Of a stretch of DNA of 64,000 bases, positions 12,366-22,759 are shown piece after piece. The notes below the pieces were generated by a model. It saw nothing but the letters and a program-made list of their open reading frames with translations, was not told where the DNA came from and did no database searches. Made by a program: the position numbers and the translations under genes. The stretch is from Bimuria novae-zelandiae CBS 107.79 (lineage: Eukaryota; Ascomycota; Dothideomycetes; Pleosporales; Didymosphaeriaceae), in the NCBI GenBank assembly GCA_010015655.1, contig ML976705.1, positions 132,717-196,716 on the forward strand, given 5' to 3'. Each line of letters begins with the position of its first letter. Within the stretch, counting starts at the first letter, position 1.

Positions 12366-14242
12366 CTATAGTCGCAGCACGGGTAGAGTACGAAAGACGG
12401 TGGAATTGTGCGCATACCGATAATGGGCCTCCATCATTGCATGTGCTGATGGCTTACGGCGTATCCTTTTCCTCGGAGCAGACGAAGTGTGCGGCCTCTT
12501 TGAAAGATCTATGAACTTCAGTCTCGCCTCAGGTACGCGGTCCGACTTCTGCCTCTGCCGTGTGGCAAACGCAGCTTCCGGGTCTGTGTGAACTCGCCAT
12601 GAGCTCACGCCTTCAACCGCTTCGAACACGGCAGTCTTGCGTTGTTCGCTTGACTTCATCAACAAGGTCCATCCGGCAAAGAACGTCCCATCGTAGTTGG
12701 CTTTGAGATTGCCTTGGAGATGCCGCCGGAACTGCTGCGCCGAGAAACACAGCGTTTGGTTGCAGATCCGGAAATTGTGAGCGTCTATGTGGTCTCGGAG
12801 AGTGGTTCCCTTGACCTTCTCATTGCCTCTAGCGAGGCTTTCGTCGCAGTAAGAACACACCGCTTCGAGAATGCCAGGCAGAAAGCTATACGACCACGTG
12901 AGGCAAAGAGGATGCAGTTCGAGTGCCGTATCGAGTATCTCGTAGGTACGATCGCAATGGCGACACCTGTGAGGTACTGTTCGCAACGAATCAGCATTAA
13001 AACATCCTAAGCAGATTGCAGTGAAGGCTTGGTGGCTATGTATCATTGCCGCCATGCACCTAGTATTTCGGTCAGCCGGAGTGGCTTTTGGCCGGCGCTG
13101 ACGGTATGTTCTTGAGCAACATGCTGCATAAACTTGTCCTTCCGATCAAAAGTTCGCCCTGATAATGGCCTCTTCTGACGAGAAAAGTGGTTGTGGTCCT
13201 GGAAATGTAATGGAGAAGGCTGATCATGCGCATCGAAGGGACAACGGGCCGGCAATCCTCCCGTGGAGGGGCGGCATACCCATACCTCCCTGGGCAAGTG
13301 AATATTCTCCTCGTGGCTCGCCCATTCAATCAATTTCGTGACTGTAAGCCTTTGTCCTAATAGAAATTGGATTGCCTGACTGGGCCGAAGAAGTTTTTCC
13401 GACAAAACGTACAGAAAACATCGGCGCGCTTGCTCACTACTCGGTTGAGAACGACAACCTCTCGATTTACCATGGACTCAGGATCATCCGTTCCAACAGT
13501 ATCGCTTGATTTTAATTCCTTGCCAACGAACCTGCCCTTCGTTTTTGTATTCTGCCACTCGTAACGGGTTGACCTGGGACATAGTCGGATGGAGGCGCCC
13601 TGGCCGTTATACTTGCTCTCTGTCTCTCGTTGCTATTTCTTACCGTGGTCTCGCCGCCGAGTATCCATGCCAATCTGGGATTTGATGCAATGGGCTCATA
13701 CGCCAGGTCAGTTGTGATTGTCGGAACAAGCAACTCTTCATTCTCGTTCTGCTCCTCCATTATCTCAACTCTTGATTGTAGAGAAGCTAACTCGGCTTCA
13801 ATCCTTGTCTGATAAGTGCTGTGAACGGGCTTCTTTGATGGGCCCTTTATCATGACACCTGGCCAGCGTTTGCTCTGAGTCCATTGTCTTCCATCTGGTT
13901 AATTCCCCTGGCGATGGGACATTGACATGCTCCAAACAATTGTATTCAGTTTGGGTAGCGGTGGTATTTTCGGGTGAGCGTTCTTTCTCCGCTCATGATT
14001 TGTACTGAAATGGAGACTTGGAGATGTGCCTGTGCTTCGTTGGCCGCTCGCCGAAGTGAAGAATGACCACTGTCCTTCTGATTTGGCATCGTACGACGTC
14101 CCGATCGAATTTCCTCGTTGATGGCTGATCTCAAATTGCATATTCTGGCCTGGTGCCCTGTGTTGCCTGAGCGCCGCTTATACATCTGGAACTGATGCTG
14201 GTTCATCTTCCAACGGGGCTTGAAGGTATCGCTCAACGACAT
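12366..14242 (-). pseudogene. Decayed C2H2-type zinc-finger protein gene
   Basis: Fragments of one fungal protein can be read in order on the minus strand but in different frames. They are a start at 14242 (MSLSDTFKPRWKMNQHQFQM), a middle part with ADVFCTFCRKNFFGPVRQ near 13430, a finger remnant SGRTFDRKDKFMQHVAQEH near 13130-13190, and a C-terminal part from 13055 with CLGCFNADSLRTVPHRCRHC, LRDHIDAHNFRICNQT and LFAGWTLL-like FFAGWTLLMKSSEQRKTAVF. The last segments resemble a large family of Dothideomycete C2H2 proteins of unknown role. The 13405 and 13055 frames overlap out of phase with no usable intron (the candidate would be 24 nt), so at least two frameshifts are implied. A shorter gene starting at 13055 cannot be excluded. 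Confidence 0.55.
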
Positions 14243-15899
14243 TCTGCTGACAGTCTAGGAAGCAGTGATCTTGTAAGCAGTCTCCATACGTGCGCCAGAG
14301 CGCGACGATAACACAATATGTATAATTTTGTTCTTGCCGAAGATTTCGGGTTTTTGAGACAGCGTCGCTGCGACTTCAAATCACAATCAGTTCACAAGGC
14401 ATCAGTACCATGGTGAAACCATACCTGAACATTATTCGCACAAGCGGTGAGCTTGAGGCCAGGGCTTCATATTGACCTAAGGAAACTGTATGTCGTGAAA
14501 CGCGGTGTCTTGTGTGAAAGCCAACAGTCCAGAAGGTTACCATTACGGTCCTCATGCCAGGCTCTTAACTTTGTAGCCATCTCCACCACGGAGGTACCCG
14601 ACAGCACCGAGGCAAGATGTTCAGCCTGCAAAGGGCTATTATCGGTACTCTTAGCTAGTCTCGGACGATGCAATCTTTGTCGTAGTAGGAACAGCCATCC
14701 GACCATAGTGAGCGAGTTTTGGGTAAGGGTGCCCCACACTATGGATAAAGATAGCCTGAAATCAAATATGCGATAGACGTAGGTGCTGTAGCAACGCGTG
14801 GCGTCTTCCATGTGGTTGAGATCCAATGCAGGTAAATGTTGGGTCGGTAACGTTGCAATCAGTTATAATGTGTGGAAAACGATGACAATAGGTCGCTCGG
14901 CTGGCTCATCGACAGAAAGATGCATGTGAACACGACGGATCCATCCATTTGGGGTGTTCTGTGTTCTTAGTGATGCATAGTGGCCCCGTCGTAGGTGAGC
15001 CTTATGGGGCAGTTGTGGCCCGTCTGTGGCCCGGTCCGGGTCACCGAAGAGGCGCCGGTTTGGTGAAATGAGTACAAAAAAGTCGCCCAGTTGAGTCCCA
15101 CACGCAGCAAGGGTGATGCAGCGCTCGCCAGGGCATCGAAGCTTGTGATGTTGATAAGGTAGGACGTGAGGACTATTGGGATGAATCCAGCCAGATGACC
15201 GAGTCTGGCCGTTGGGAACCGTTGTTGCTAAGGAAGGAACCACAGGGAACGTAATGCGGGGAAAATGTTGCTAGCCTTATCTGGAAGGAGCGGTGCTTTG
15301 TCACTCTAATGTGCGGTACGCATGGACAGCCGTTGCCGGGCCGTTGCGGAACGAGTATCAGGGTTAAGCGGAAGAGTGATATCATTCTTGCAGGAAGCGC
15401 AGGTTGAAGGTCGGAGTTGATGTTATGCCGTTTGCGGATGCAGAAACAAGACACTGCCGGCAATCAGTGAGCATTGTGCAATGGCCTTCCAAAAGTATTT
15501 TAGAGAAGAAAAACCCAAGGATATATGGCAGAAGCTTTCACATTCAATGCTGCTGTTTCCGCGAGCTCATAGGCCTGCGACTATGTACAAAGCCATCCGT
15601 CGTCAAAAGACAATCCAAGACATGTTATAGCAAACGCCAAAACTTATTTCGACTCCTTCATTCCGCCATGCTCATGTCGTCATTAAATAGTTATAACCGC
15701 ATTTGCTCGAAACGAACAAGGAAAGCAGGGATGCGCGTTCATGCGCGTCATGTCGTGACATGTACAGGCCATGGAGTGTGGCTTTCGGTGTGGAGGACCC
15801 GGCTGGGAGGTGCTCGGTAGCTCAGTGCATCGGAGGCACGTAGTTGATCGGTCGCCTGTGCTGAATCAGTGGCCGTCTGCTAGGCCTAGGGCAAGCAAC
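14243..15899. other. Intergenic stretch, no gene recognised
   Basis: About 1.65 kb with several unrelated short open frames on both strands, none with a recognisable domain or splice-linked partner. A short tRNA D-arm-like string near 15811-15827 has no matching T arm. Confidence 0.4.
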
Positions 15900-16327
15900 T
15901 TACTTGAACAACAGAATATGCGGCTCGGGCTCGTGGACTTCGTAGTGCTCCCAGCCCAAACTCTGCACCCTTGTTAGACCCTCTCTCTCGCCGGTTCCTA
16001 GGCTTGTCCCGTACCTGAGTGATGCCGAGCGCCCGCCATTCCTCCTCCCACAGCAGCTTCAGGGTGCCTCGAGCTCCGTCGAAGTATTCTTTCGGTATCT
16101 GCTTGAGCATCTGCTTCGGCAGCTGCACGTGACGGTACTCATAGTGGTCATCTGAATACCTGATACGCGTTAGCAGGCAGCGCGACGCGAGGCTTCAGTA
16201 AACAAACGCACCGTGCTGAGTAGTGGATCGCCTCCACGAATTCGTCTAGCTTCTCTTTCTCGTGCTCAGTCAGTGGGCGTGGCTTCTTGTTGCGGCGCGT
16301 GAAGTCGATGTCCATGTCGGCGGCCAT
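15900..16327 (-). CDS. cks1: Cyclin-dependent kinase regulatory subunit (CKS1/suc1)
   Basis: Three exons on the minus strand: 16327-16212, 16159-16015 and 15962-15900. They are separated by two 52 bp GT-AG introns. The spliced CDS is 324 bp, 107 residues, with all phases consistent. The protein starts [20 protein letters not shown], then has [44 protein letters not shown] and, in exon 3, [11 protein letters not shown]. This contains the diagnostic CKS signatures: the phosphate-binding Arg residues around HYSARYSDD, and the [10 protein letters not shown] beta-hinge that controls strand exchange. CKS binds the cyclin-dependent kinase and tethers phosphorylated substrates during cell-cycle transitions; it is a small nuclear and cytoplasmic protein. 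The start is set by the MAADMDID context seen in fungal homologues; the longer upstream frame is not family-like. The gene shows no damage although RIP-mutated DNA begins 1 kb away. Confidence 0.95.
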
Positions 16328-17335
16328 GGCTGGATGCAGGACGTGTCGTGTGCTCGTGCAGCGGGAGAGCGCGTGAGGTTGGGCAGGTGGGGCTAGCGAG
16401 CTGCGGGCAGGAAAGGTGAGCAACAACAGTCCTGGATTAGAGTCAGGAAAGATGCGTTCAAATGCAACGCGCGACAGAGACAGGCGGCAGCAGAGGAGAG
16501 AAATAACTAGCGCGATTGGCCCAAGCCCCAATGCCTTGTTTTGTTCGATGTTTACATGGAAATTTCACTTGACCGCTTCGTCGGCGGCGGGATTTTCCGA
16601 GCGCCGAGCCTTTCCGCTCCCACGTCAACCTCTGAGCCTCGTCTACCAGCCGTACCCACCCGCTCTTCCAACAGCACGTCAGCCTTCCTCATGCGACCTG
16701 AATAACTGTCGTCAGCGGGGAGCTGAAAGATCCCTCGTTAACACTTCTGGCGGCTGAGGCGCCACACGGCTTCGATTAAACTTTCTCCCAATTTTGTTTC
16801 CAACCGGATATCGATCGCACTTGACTGCCTCACTAAGTCGTGACAGAAGCCATTCTCTGTGGTCAGTCGACTGTGATGAACTACCTTTCTCCTCTGCGGT
16901 CTCACTCGTGGTTTCCTGGAGGGTGACAAATGCGCAAACTTGACGGTGGCATGCGCGCCTGGTCAGCCCGGTCCATTGTATCCTCGGAGCCCGGCGCAGG
17001 CACTGGTGACAGCAGTAACATGGCGCTCATATACGAGAGTGAAATCAGCCCCTCACCATCGGCAGTGTGTGCAATACTTCGCTGCGTCAATCTGACCTAT
17101 GTAGCGGAACGAATAGCTCTGCTCCCGTTCTGGTACACAGCTAGAGCTACTTTCAGTTGTCGAGGCTTCTCGAAGGCGCGCAAGAGGGGTACGGATAATC
17201 TCAGTTCGTGCTTGTCAATAAACAGCCTCTACAGGGTTTTGCATATCATTCCTAATGTCAGCCCTATTGCTTATCGCCCGCTGCGCAGCTCAGGCTCGAC
17301 TTAGCTACTTAAACAGGACGTTTTATATATTTATA
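16328..17335. other. CKS1 upstream region and left border of the AT-rich block
   Basis: Ordinary composition up to about 17,310, then a switch to AT-rich sequence within tens of bases where pogo-A starts. Open frames of 60-125 codons on both strands (for example plus-strand 16930-17304) show no recognisable domain. Confidence 0.45.
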
Positions 17336-17621
17336 ACGTACTTTACAAACGAGCGACTCACACAAACGAGCGACCCACTCTGCCAAGACCCCACCAAAAT
17401 CTATACTCTATATAATAGCACAGAACGCGCATAAACAGTTATTAAAATTTATAAAAAGCTAATATATTTAGAATCTATTTTTATATTTTTTTTACACATA
17501 CGTAAGTTATGTCTAGCCTTGCTATAGCGCTAATAGCGTTATTAAGTAGGCTTGCCTATATTAGCGCGCGCCCTCTTCTTCGTCCTCTTCCTATTACTAC
17601 GCGTCCTAAACTCCTTTAGAG

Positions 17622-17782
17622 TGTAATGGGCTACGCCCAGTTGTTGCCTCGGATCCTTAACCCTTAGTTATGCGAACCCTAGATATATAAGTTTAACGTC
17701 TAAAGCTTAACTTTAAACTCTTTATTAAATTTATAAGTATTCTTTTAGTACTTTTAGCTCCTTAAGCACCTAGCCCTTTATA
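17622..17782 (+). repeat. 5' LTR of the 3.7 kb element
   Basis: 161 bp direct repeat of 21204-21364. It differs mainly by C-to-T and G-to-A changes. Starts TGTAATGGGC and ends TTTATA, where the partner ends CTTACA. Confidence 0.9.
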
Positions 17783-20700
17783 TTAAATTTAATTACTTCT
17801 ACTTGTCGCGGGATAAGTAGATTTTAATATAATTATAAACTAAAGCTATAAAGTAGCATACGAAGTTAAAGGACTTATATAAATAAATACTATAAAAGCA
17901 ACGCCTAGACCTATAAGGAGACAGAACCCTCCGTAGTAAGTAATTAAAAAGGAGTCCTAATAAACACTTAACGCTAGTAAGACTATCATTACTAAATAAA
18001 GAAGTTATAGAAATAAGAATAGGACTTTTTACTAAAAGTCTACGTCTTAGCGCGAATAATTATGCGTAGCAAGCTATTAGCTTATAAAAGAGTAATAGCT
18101 AGGGAAATAAAAAAATAGCTTCCCTATTTATAACTAAACTCTAGGCATTAGGAGTTAATAAGAATAAAATATAGTAATTCCTAAGTAAAGTTAAAGCACT
18201 TATTAACCTTTAGGACACCTTTTAGACTTTACTATAAGAAGTAAAAGGACTAATTAAAAAAATAGTAGGGGAGCGCTAAGAACCCCTAATAATATAATAC
18301 TATTCCTAAAAGACAAAAGGTACAAATTAGCTATTAAAAGTAGACTAATAGATAGAGCTACTAAAGAGATTAATAGTAAAGCTTGTCTTAAACTAAGGAA
18401 GAAGCTATCGTCTTAAAATTCTTAACTTAGCTTACTTTAATAGTAAATAATAGGATTACTACTATTTTAAAATAGTAATATAATATAAGCTTCTAGAGGA
18501 TAAGGACTGCCTTAGAAATATACCTAAATATATTATTAGTTAATTAACAGGACGTGCAGTAATAATAGGAATTATATACTTAAACTACTACTTATGGTGC
18601 ACTAAAGCTAACCTCTAAAAGCTACTAGACTATAACTTTTATAATTACCTAGCAAAAAAAATCGCGTATAACTACTTACTTATAATATAGTAAAGGAACT
18701 AGAAGCTTCGTGACTTTAACTTTAACTTTAATAACTATACTATAGAAGCTAAGGAGCATAGTTAAGAGATTTTAAAAAATTTATACCTTTAAAGCCTTTG
18801 TAAGGCCTTACGGGACTAAATAGTTATAATAAATATAAATAATAATTAGAACCTATAAGGGGTCTAAAAGAGGGTTAATAAAGTAAAAAAAAACCTTTTC
18901 TAAAATATATTATAACTACTAAAGTTTTCTGCTAAGAACAGGGCGCTAGACGAAATAGATTAGGAACCTACCTAAGCTAACCCTAAAAGGATGTCTGGCC
19001 GTCGAAGCTAAGATAGAAGACACTAAGTAATAGATAGAGCCACAGGACACAGGTCTAGTAATACCTAGAAATAAGCCACGTAGGTGTCGCGCAAGGTAAT
19101 AAAAACCCGTAAAAAGAATAGTTCCTATTTTTATTATAAAGATACAGGATATCGCGTAAAGTAGTATAAACTTTTACCTATAATAAAGCTAGCATAAGTT
19201 CGCGCCGCTGCACCCGCTACTAAAAGATTCTTTAATAAAGAGTTTAATATAGCCTTTACTAATTTAAAAAACTAGGTCCTTCTAGTAATAGTCGCCGCTA
19301 GGAGGTAAAGGTAGGAAAAGGGCAAAAGATAAATTTTAATAACTTTTAAAGGCTATACCTAGACTTAACACTAGTAATAGTATACTTTTTATTATTAACA
19401 TTATATTTACATTAATAATAATTAATTTAAGTTATTTAACCTTTAGATTTATATTAAAAAAACTTATAATAAAAGCCTACCTACAGCGCAAGAATCTACC
19501 CTATCTACAAGAGGTTATTAGTATTAGAGGCATACAACTCTTCGTACGCGAAGTAGTCTAACTAAAAGTAGATATTAATAGCTATATAAAATTAATATAG
19601 CTATACGTCTTACCTAATAATGGGTTGTACGACTTAATCCTTAGCCTAACCTAAATAAAGAAGAATAGGGTTAAACTAGCCTTAGTAAAAAAATTAATCT
19701 AAATTAAAAGTTTAGGCACTTGCATTCGTGACTAAAAAGGTAAAAAACTATTAATAAAGCCCTAAGGGGTATTAGCCACAGCCTTTATAGCCCTAGATTA
19801 GTGTAATTAACGTCTGGGAAACGGGGCTAAGGTATTTTCTATATTAATAAAAGATATATAGAAGGCGTTAACCCGCAAGCTAAAGGTAAACCTATAAGAG
19901 TTACTACTTAAAGCTTTTAAGGACTTATAACGTATCTTTTATAAAGAATAAGCTGACAAGCTCTCCCTACACTATAGACCTAAAATAGATCTTTTTATCC
20001 CTCTTATAAAAAAAGATAGTAAGACCCTAGAGATTCCTTATAGCCCTCTATTTAATATGTCTCGCGAAGAGTTGCTCGTCCTTTAAAAAAAGCTTACTAA
20101 ATACTTAGATAACAACCTTATAAGTAGAATAAAACGCGTTAAAGTTAGTAAAAAAAGCCTTTTATTTTTAGCTACTTTTTAAAACTTCGTTTGCAAGATA
20201 GCCTATACTAATAACTATAATATTAGTAAACTCTTTATAGCTAACTTTATTAAGGGTAGGCTAAATCTAGGCAAGGGAAGGAGTTAGCAAAGCATACTCT
20301 AAAGTTATCTAGAATAAGTTAGACTAAAGTATACTTATCTAGTGTAGCTAATAAGCTTATAGGTATGGCACTCCTTGCAGGACACTGTCTTGCCTACTAG
20401 CACCTACTAATAAACGCGTTTATAAGTAACGTAATTAATATATTAGCGCTTAATTATCGCGCGTAGTAAAATTAAACCTTAAAAGCTAAGCTTATTAAAT
20501 TAGCAAGTGCGCACACCTAGGCTAATAAAGAACGAAAAAGAAGATTAAAAGAGTAAGAAGGTAAGTTAAAAAGTAAAAAGAAGTAAAAAAAGTAAAAAAA
20601 AAAAAAAGTCTAGAACTTACTTCGTAAGCTTTAAAAAGACTAAACTTTTTAGTAAGCTAGCTAAGAAGGATTACGCTAGCAGTAAATATAGTAGTTTTAT

Positions 20701-21203
20701 TTTAAAAAAGCTTAGTTTTCTTAAGTTAGTAGCTAGGTAATTGCGACGGGGACGGGCCTTTTTTTATTTTATTATTAGAGTTAGTAGCACGCCTTTAACG
20801 CTTAAGTATTTTTATTACGTAGCTATTACGCGAAGGGCTAGCTATCTTATTAAAATAGTAAGGAGAATTAGGTTGCGAAGTTAAGGAAAACTAGGTTAAA
20901 AGTAAGATATTACAGCGCACAAAGTTAAGCTAAGAAAAAAAAAAGAGCTTAAAAGAGTAAGGTCTAGAAGCTAAGTAAGAAGCAATTTTATATATATAAT
21001 AATAAGTAAACGCACTAGCGCGAACATACTATTATAGTAACTACTTATAGTAAGGATATAAAATTAGACACGCGAGAACAGAACTAGTAAGAGGTTTATA
21101 ATAGTAAGAGGATCGCAAGTAGATAACAAAATAACTATAAAGCTATATAAATAAGATAAAACGTGGAGATTTTTTTTAACCCTTAATAGAGGGAAGGGAG
21201 GTA

Positions 21204-21364
21204 TATAATAGGCTACGCCTAGTTATTACCTTAGATCCTTAACCCTTAGTTATGCAAACCCTAAATATATAAGTTCGACGCCTAAAGCTTAACTTTGGAC
21301 TCTCTATTAAATTTATAAGTATTCTTCTGACACCTTTGGCTCCTTGAGCACCCAGCCCCTTACA
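21204..21364 (+). repeat. 3' LTR of the 3.7 kb element
   Basis: 161 bp, directly after the polypurine tract. A third copy of this LTR, as a solo LTR in reverse orientation, lies at 47552-47712. Confidence 0.9.
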
Positions 21365-21640
21365 TAGAGTAGCTAGTTACGAGCCCTTTTAAGCTATTAA
21401 TACTTCTTTATACTATATTTATTTTCTTTTATATAATTTATATCCTATAGTAGCTTTATTAGTAGCTTAAAGCTTAGCGTTATACTTAGTTATTAATACT
21501 CAAAATATACTATTAACTTAGTGCCTGTCACGAGCTTTTTAATTACCTTAATAATAAATGTTAGAGACCTATTTATATATGTTTAAATTCTTTATTTTAC
21601 TAGTATTCTTTATAATCCTAATTCTAAGGTATTTTTTATA

Positions 21641-22272
21641 AAAATGGCCCCGACTACGGGTCACTCAATCTATCAACGGTACTAAGGCGATCCCTTTGGG
21701 AGAAAAGAGCAGGGCTAGGGCGAGAGAGATAAATAGGTTGAAAACCCTAATAGCGCTAATTAAGCTCTGTCTAGCACTATTATACGCTAGTCTAGCGCTA
21801 TTAAGCACTATTATACATTATTTAGTGCTATTAAGTACTATCTAGCACTATTAAGTACTATTTAGGGCTATTAATAGCTCTTAACTTACGCTTCGTAACA
21901 AAGACTCCTTTTTATATAAATTTTAACTATAAAAATAGATACGTAAAGACTAGCCTAATTAGGCTTAGTAGCTAACGTAAGCAAGATATTAGATTTATAC
22001 CTAAGCTTAAAAGCCTTATTCCTACTCCCTACTTAGTAGCTTACCTTATCCCTAGGCCCTTCTAATCTATAAGTATAAACACTACTTTCTACTCTAATCT
22101 AAAGTGATTTAGGGTTCTTAACCCTTGATAATCCCTATTTTAGTATTTAATAATCCTTAACTTAAGGGTTTCTAAAGGTTAGCTAATTATATCTAGGTCT
22201 ACTAAGTTATCCTTATTACTATTATTACTATGCCGCTGCTATTACTACGTTACTATTTTTTTTTTATAATTT
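21641..22272. other. Unassigned AT-rich segment with degenerate tandem motif
   Basis: Begins near GGCCCCGACTACGGGTCACT, where pogo-A similarity stops. From about 21770 to 21880 a degenerate motif of the form CTAGCGCTATTAAGCACTAT is repeated about six times. No coding remnant was recognised. It could be a worn LTR or leader of an older element. Confidence 0.35.
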
Positions 22273-22704
22273 TGTTAGGATCTAAGATCCCAGGAAGGCT
22301 GTGCCGGTTTTGTACTTAACCCCTCATGTTATTCGCTATGAATAACTAGTCATTTTGCGACTACGCCGCATGGCGCTAAGTTATGTGACTGCTCTGTAAA
22401 GAGCGCTCGCCAAAGAGCGCTCGCCAAAGAGCGCTCGGCAGAGAGTGCTCACCAGCGAGCAGTCTAGGACATGTATATAGGAATGCGATAGTGGTCTTCT
22501 ACTATTATATTTAACCTGTTTATTAATCTATCGTTTAGATTTAACTTAGGCTCTTATTAATTTAATTATACTATATACACTTTTAATACTAATACCTATT
22601 AATACGCGTAAGCTATTAATACTCTTTTACTTATATTACTAATACTCTTGCCCGAGAACTAACCCTTATCCTTTTAAGACTAGCTATCCCTTAGGGATTT
22701 AATA
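22273..22704 (+). repeat. 5' LTR of Gypsy-1
   Basis: Begins TGTTAGGATCTAAGATCCCA and ends GGGATTTAATA (other copies end GGGCTTAACA). Contains a four-copy 14 bp tandem repeat at 22401-22456. About 432 bp. Confidence 0.8.
22401..22456. repeat. 14 bp tandem repeat inside the Gypsy-1 5' LTR
   Basis: Four consecutive units: GAGCGCTCGCCAAA twice exactly, then GAGCGCTCGGCAGA and GAGTGCTCACCAGC. Each unit holds the palindrome GAGCGCTC or a variant. It lies in the U3-like part upstream of the conserved CTACTATTATATTTAACCTG stretch, where enhancer-type repeats often sit. Confidence 0.85.
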
Positions 22705-22759
22705 TCTTAAATACCCTTAATATAAGTGTTAACGATACCTTTTTTACTAATATAATAAA

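Larger units (their letters stand above)
17622..21364 (+). mobile_element. Short LTR retrotransposon (Gypsy-related, probably non-autonomous) inside pogo-A
   Basis: 3743 bp with two 161 bp LTRs (17622-17782 and 21204-21364) starting TGTAATGGGC and ending CCCCTTACA, flanked by a perfect 5 bp duplication TAGAG (17617-17621 and 21365-21369). A polypurine tract GAGGGAAGGGAGG (near 21190) precedes the right LTR, so the element is on the plus strand. RIP-mutated frames show a zinc-knuckle remnant near 19120-19165, and pol sequence up to the start of reverse transcriptase near 19950-20120 (LFNMSREELLVL). The catalytic part of reverse transcriptase, RNase H and integrase are not seen. The following kilobase instead reads as a Lys-rich frame with no known domain. 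Loss of most of pol suggests mobilisation in trans. Confidence 0.85.
17336..21640 (-). mobile_element. Pogo-A: RIP-degraded Fot1/pogo-type DNA transposon, truncated and interrupted
   Basis: Starts after a TA (17334-17335) with ACGTACTTTACAAACGAGCG, then AAGACCCCACCAAAATCTAT. These are the same terminal inverted repeat and subterminal sequence as the two near-complete copies at 28197 and 39034. The internal sequence (17400-17621, then 21370 to about 21640) matches the 3' end of their transposase gene in minus orientation. A 3.7 kb LTR element separates the two parts. Only about 560 bp of the roughly 1.87 kb element remains; the right end is lost near 21640, where similarity stops. Confidence 0.8.

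Noticed and set aside
15808..15880. tRNA-like string GGTAGCTCAGT
   Set aside because: It looks like a D-arm, but there is no T-arm GGTTCGAAT-type sequence and no 7 bp acceptor stem at the right distance.
22387..22463. CRISPR-like short repeats
   Set aside because: Units of 14 bp are directly abutting, without spacers, and lie inside an LTR of a eukaryotic retroelement.
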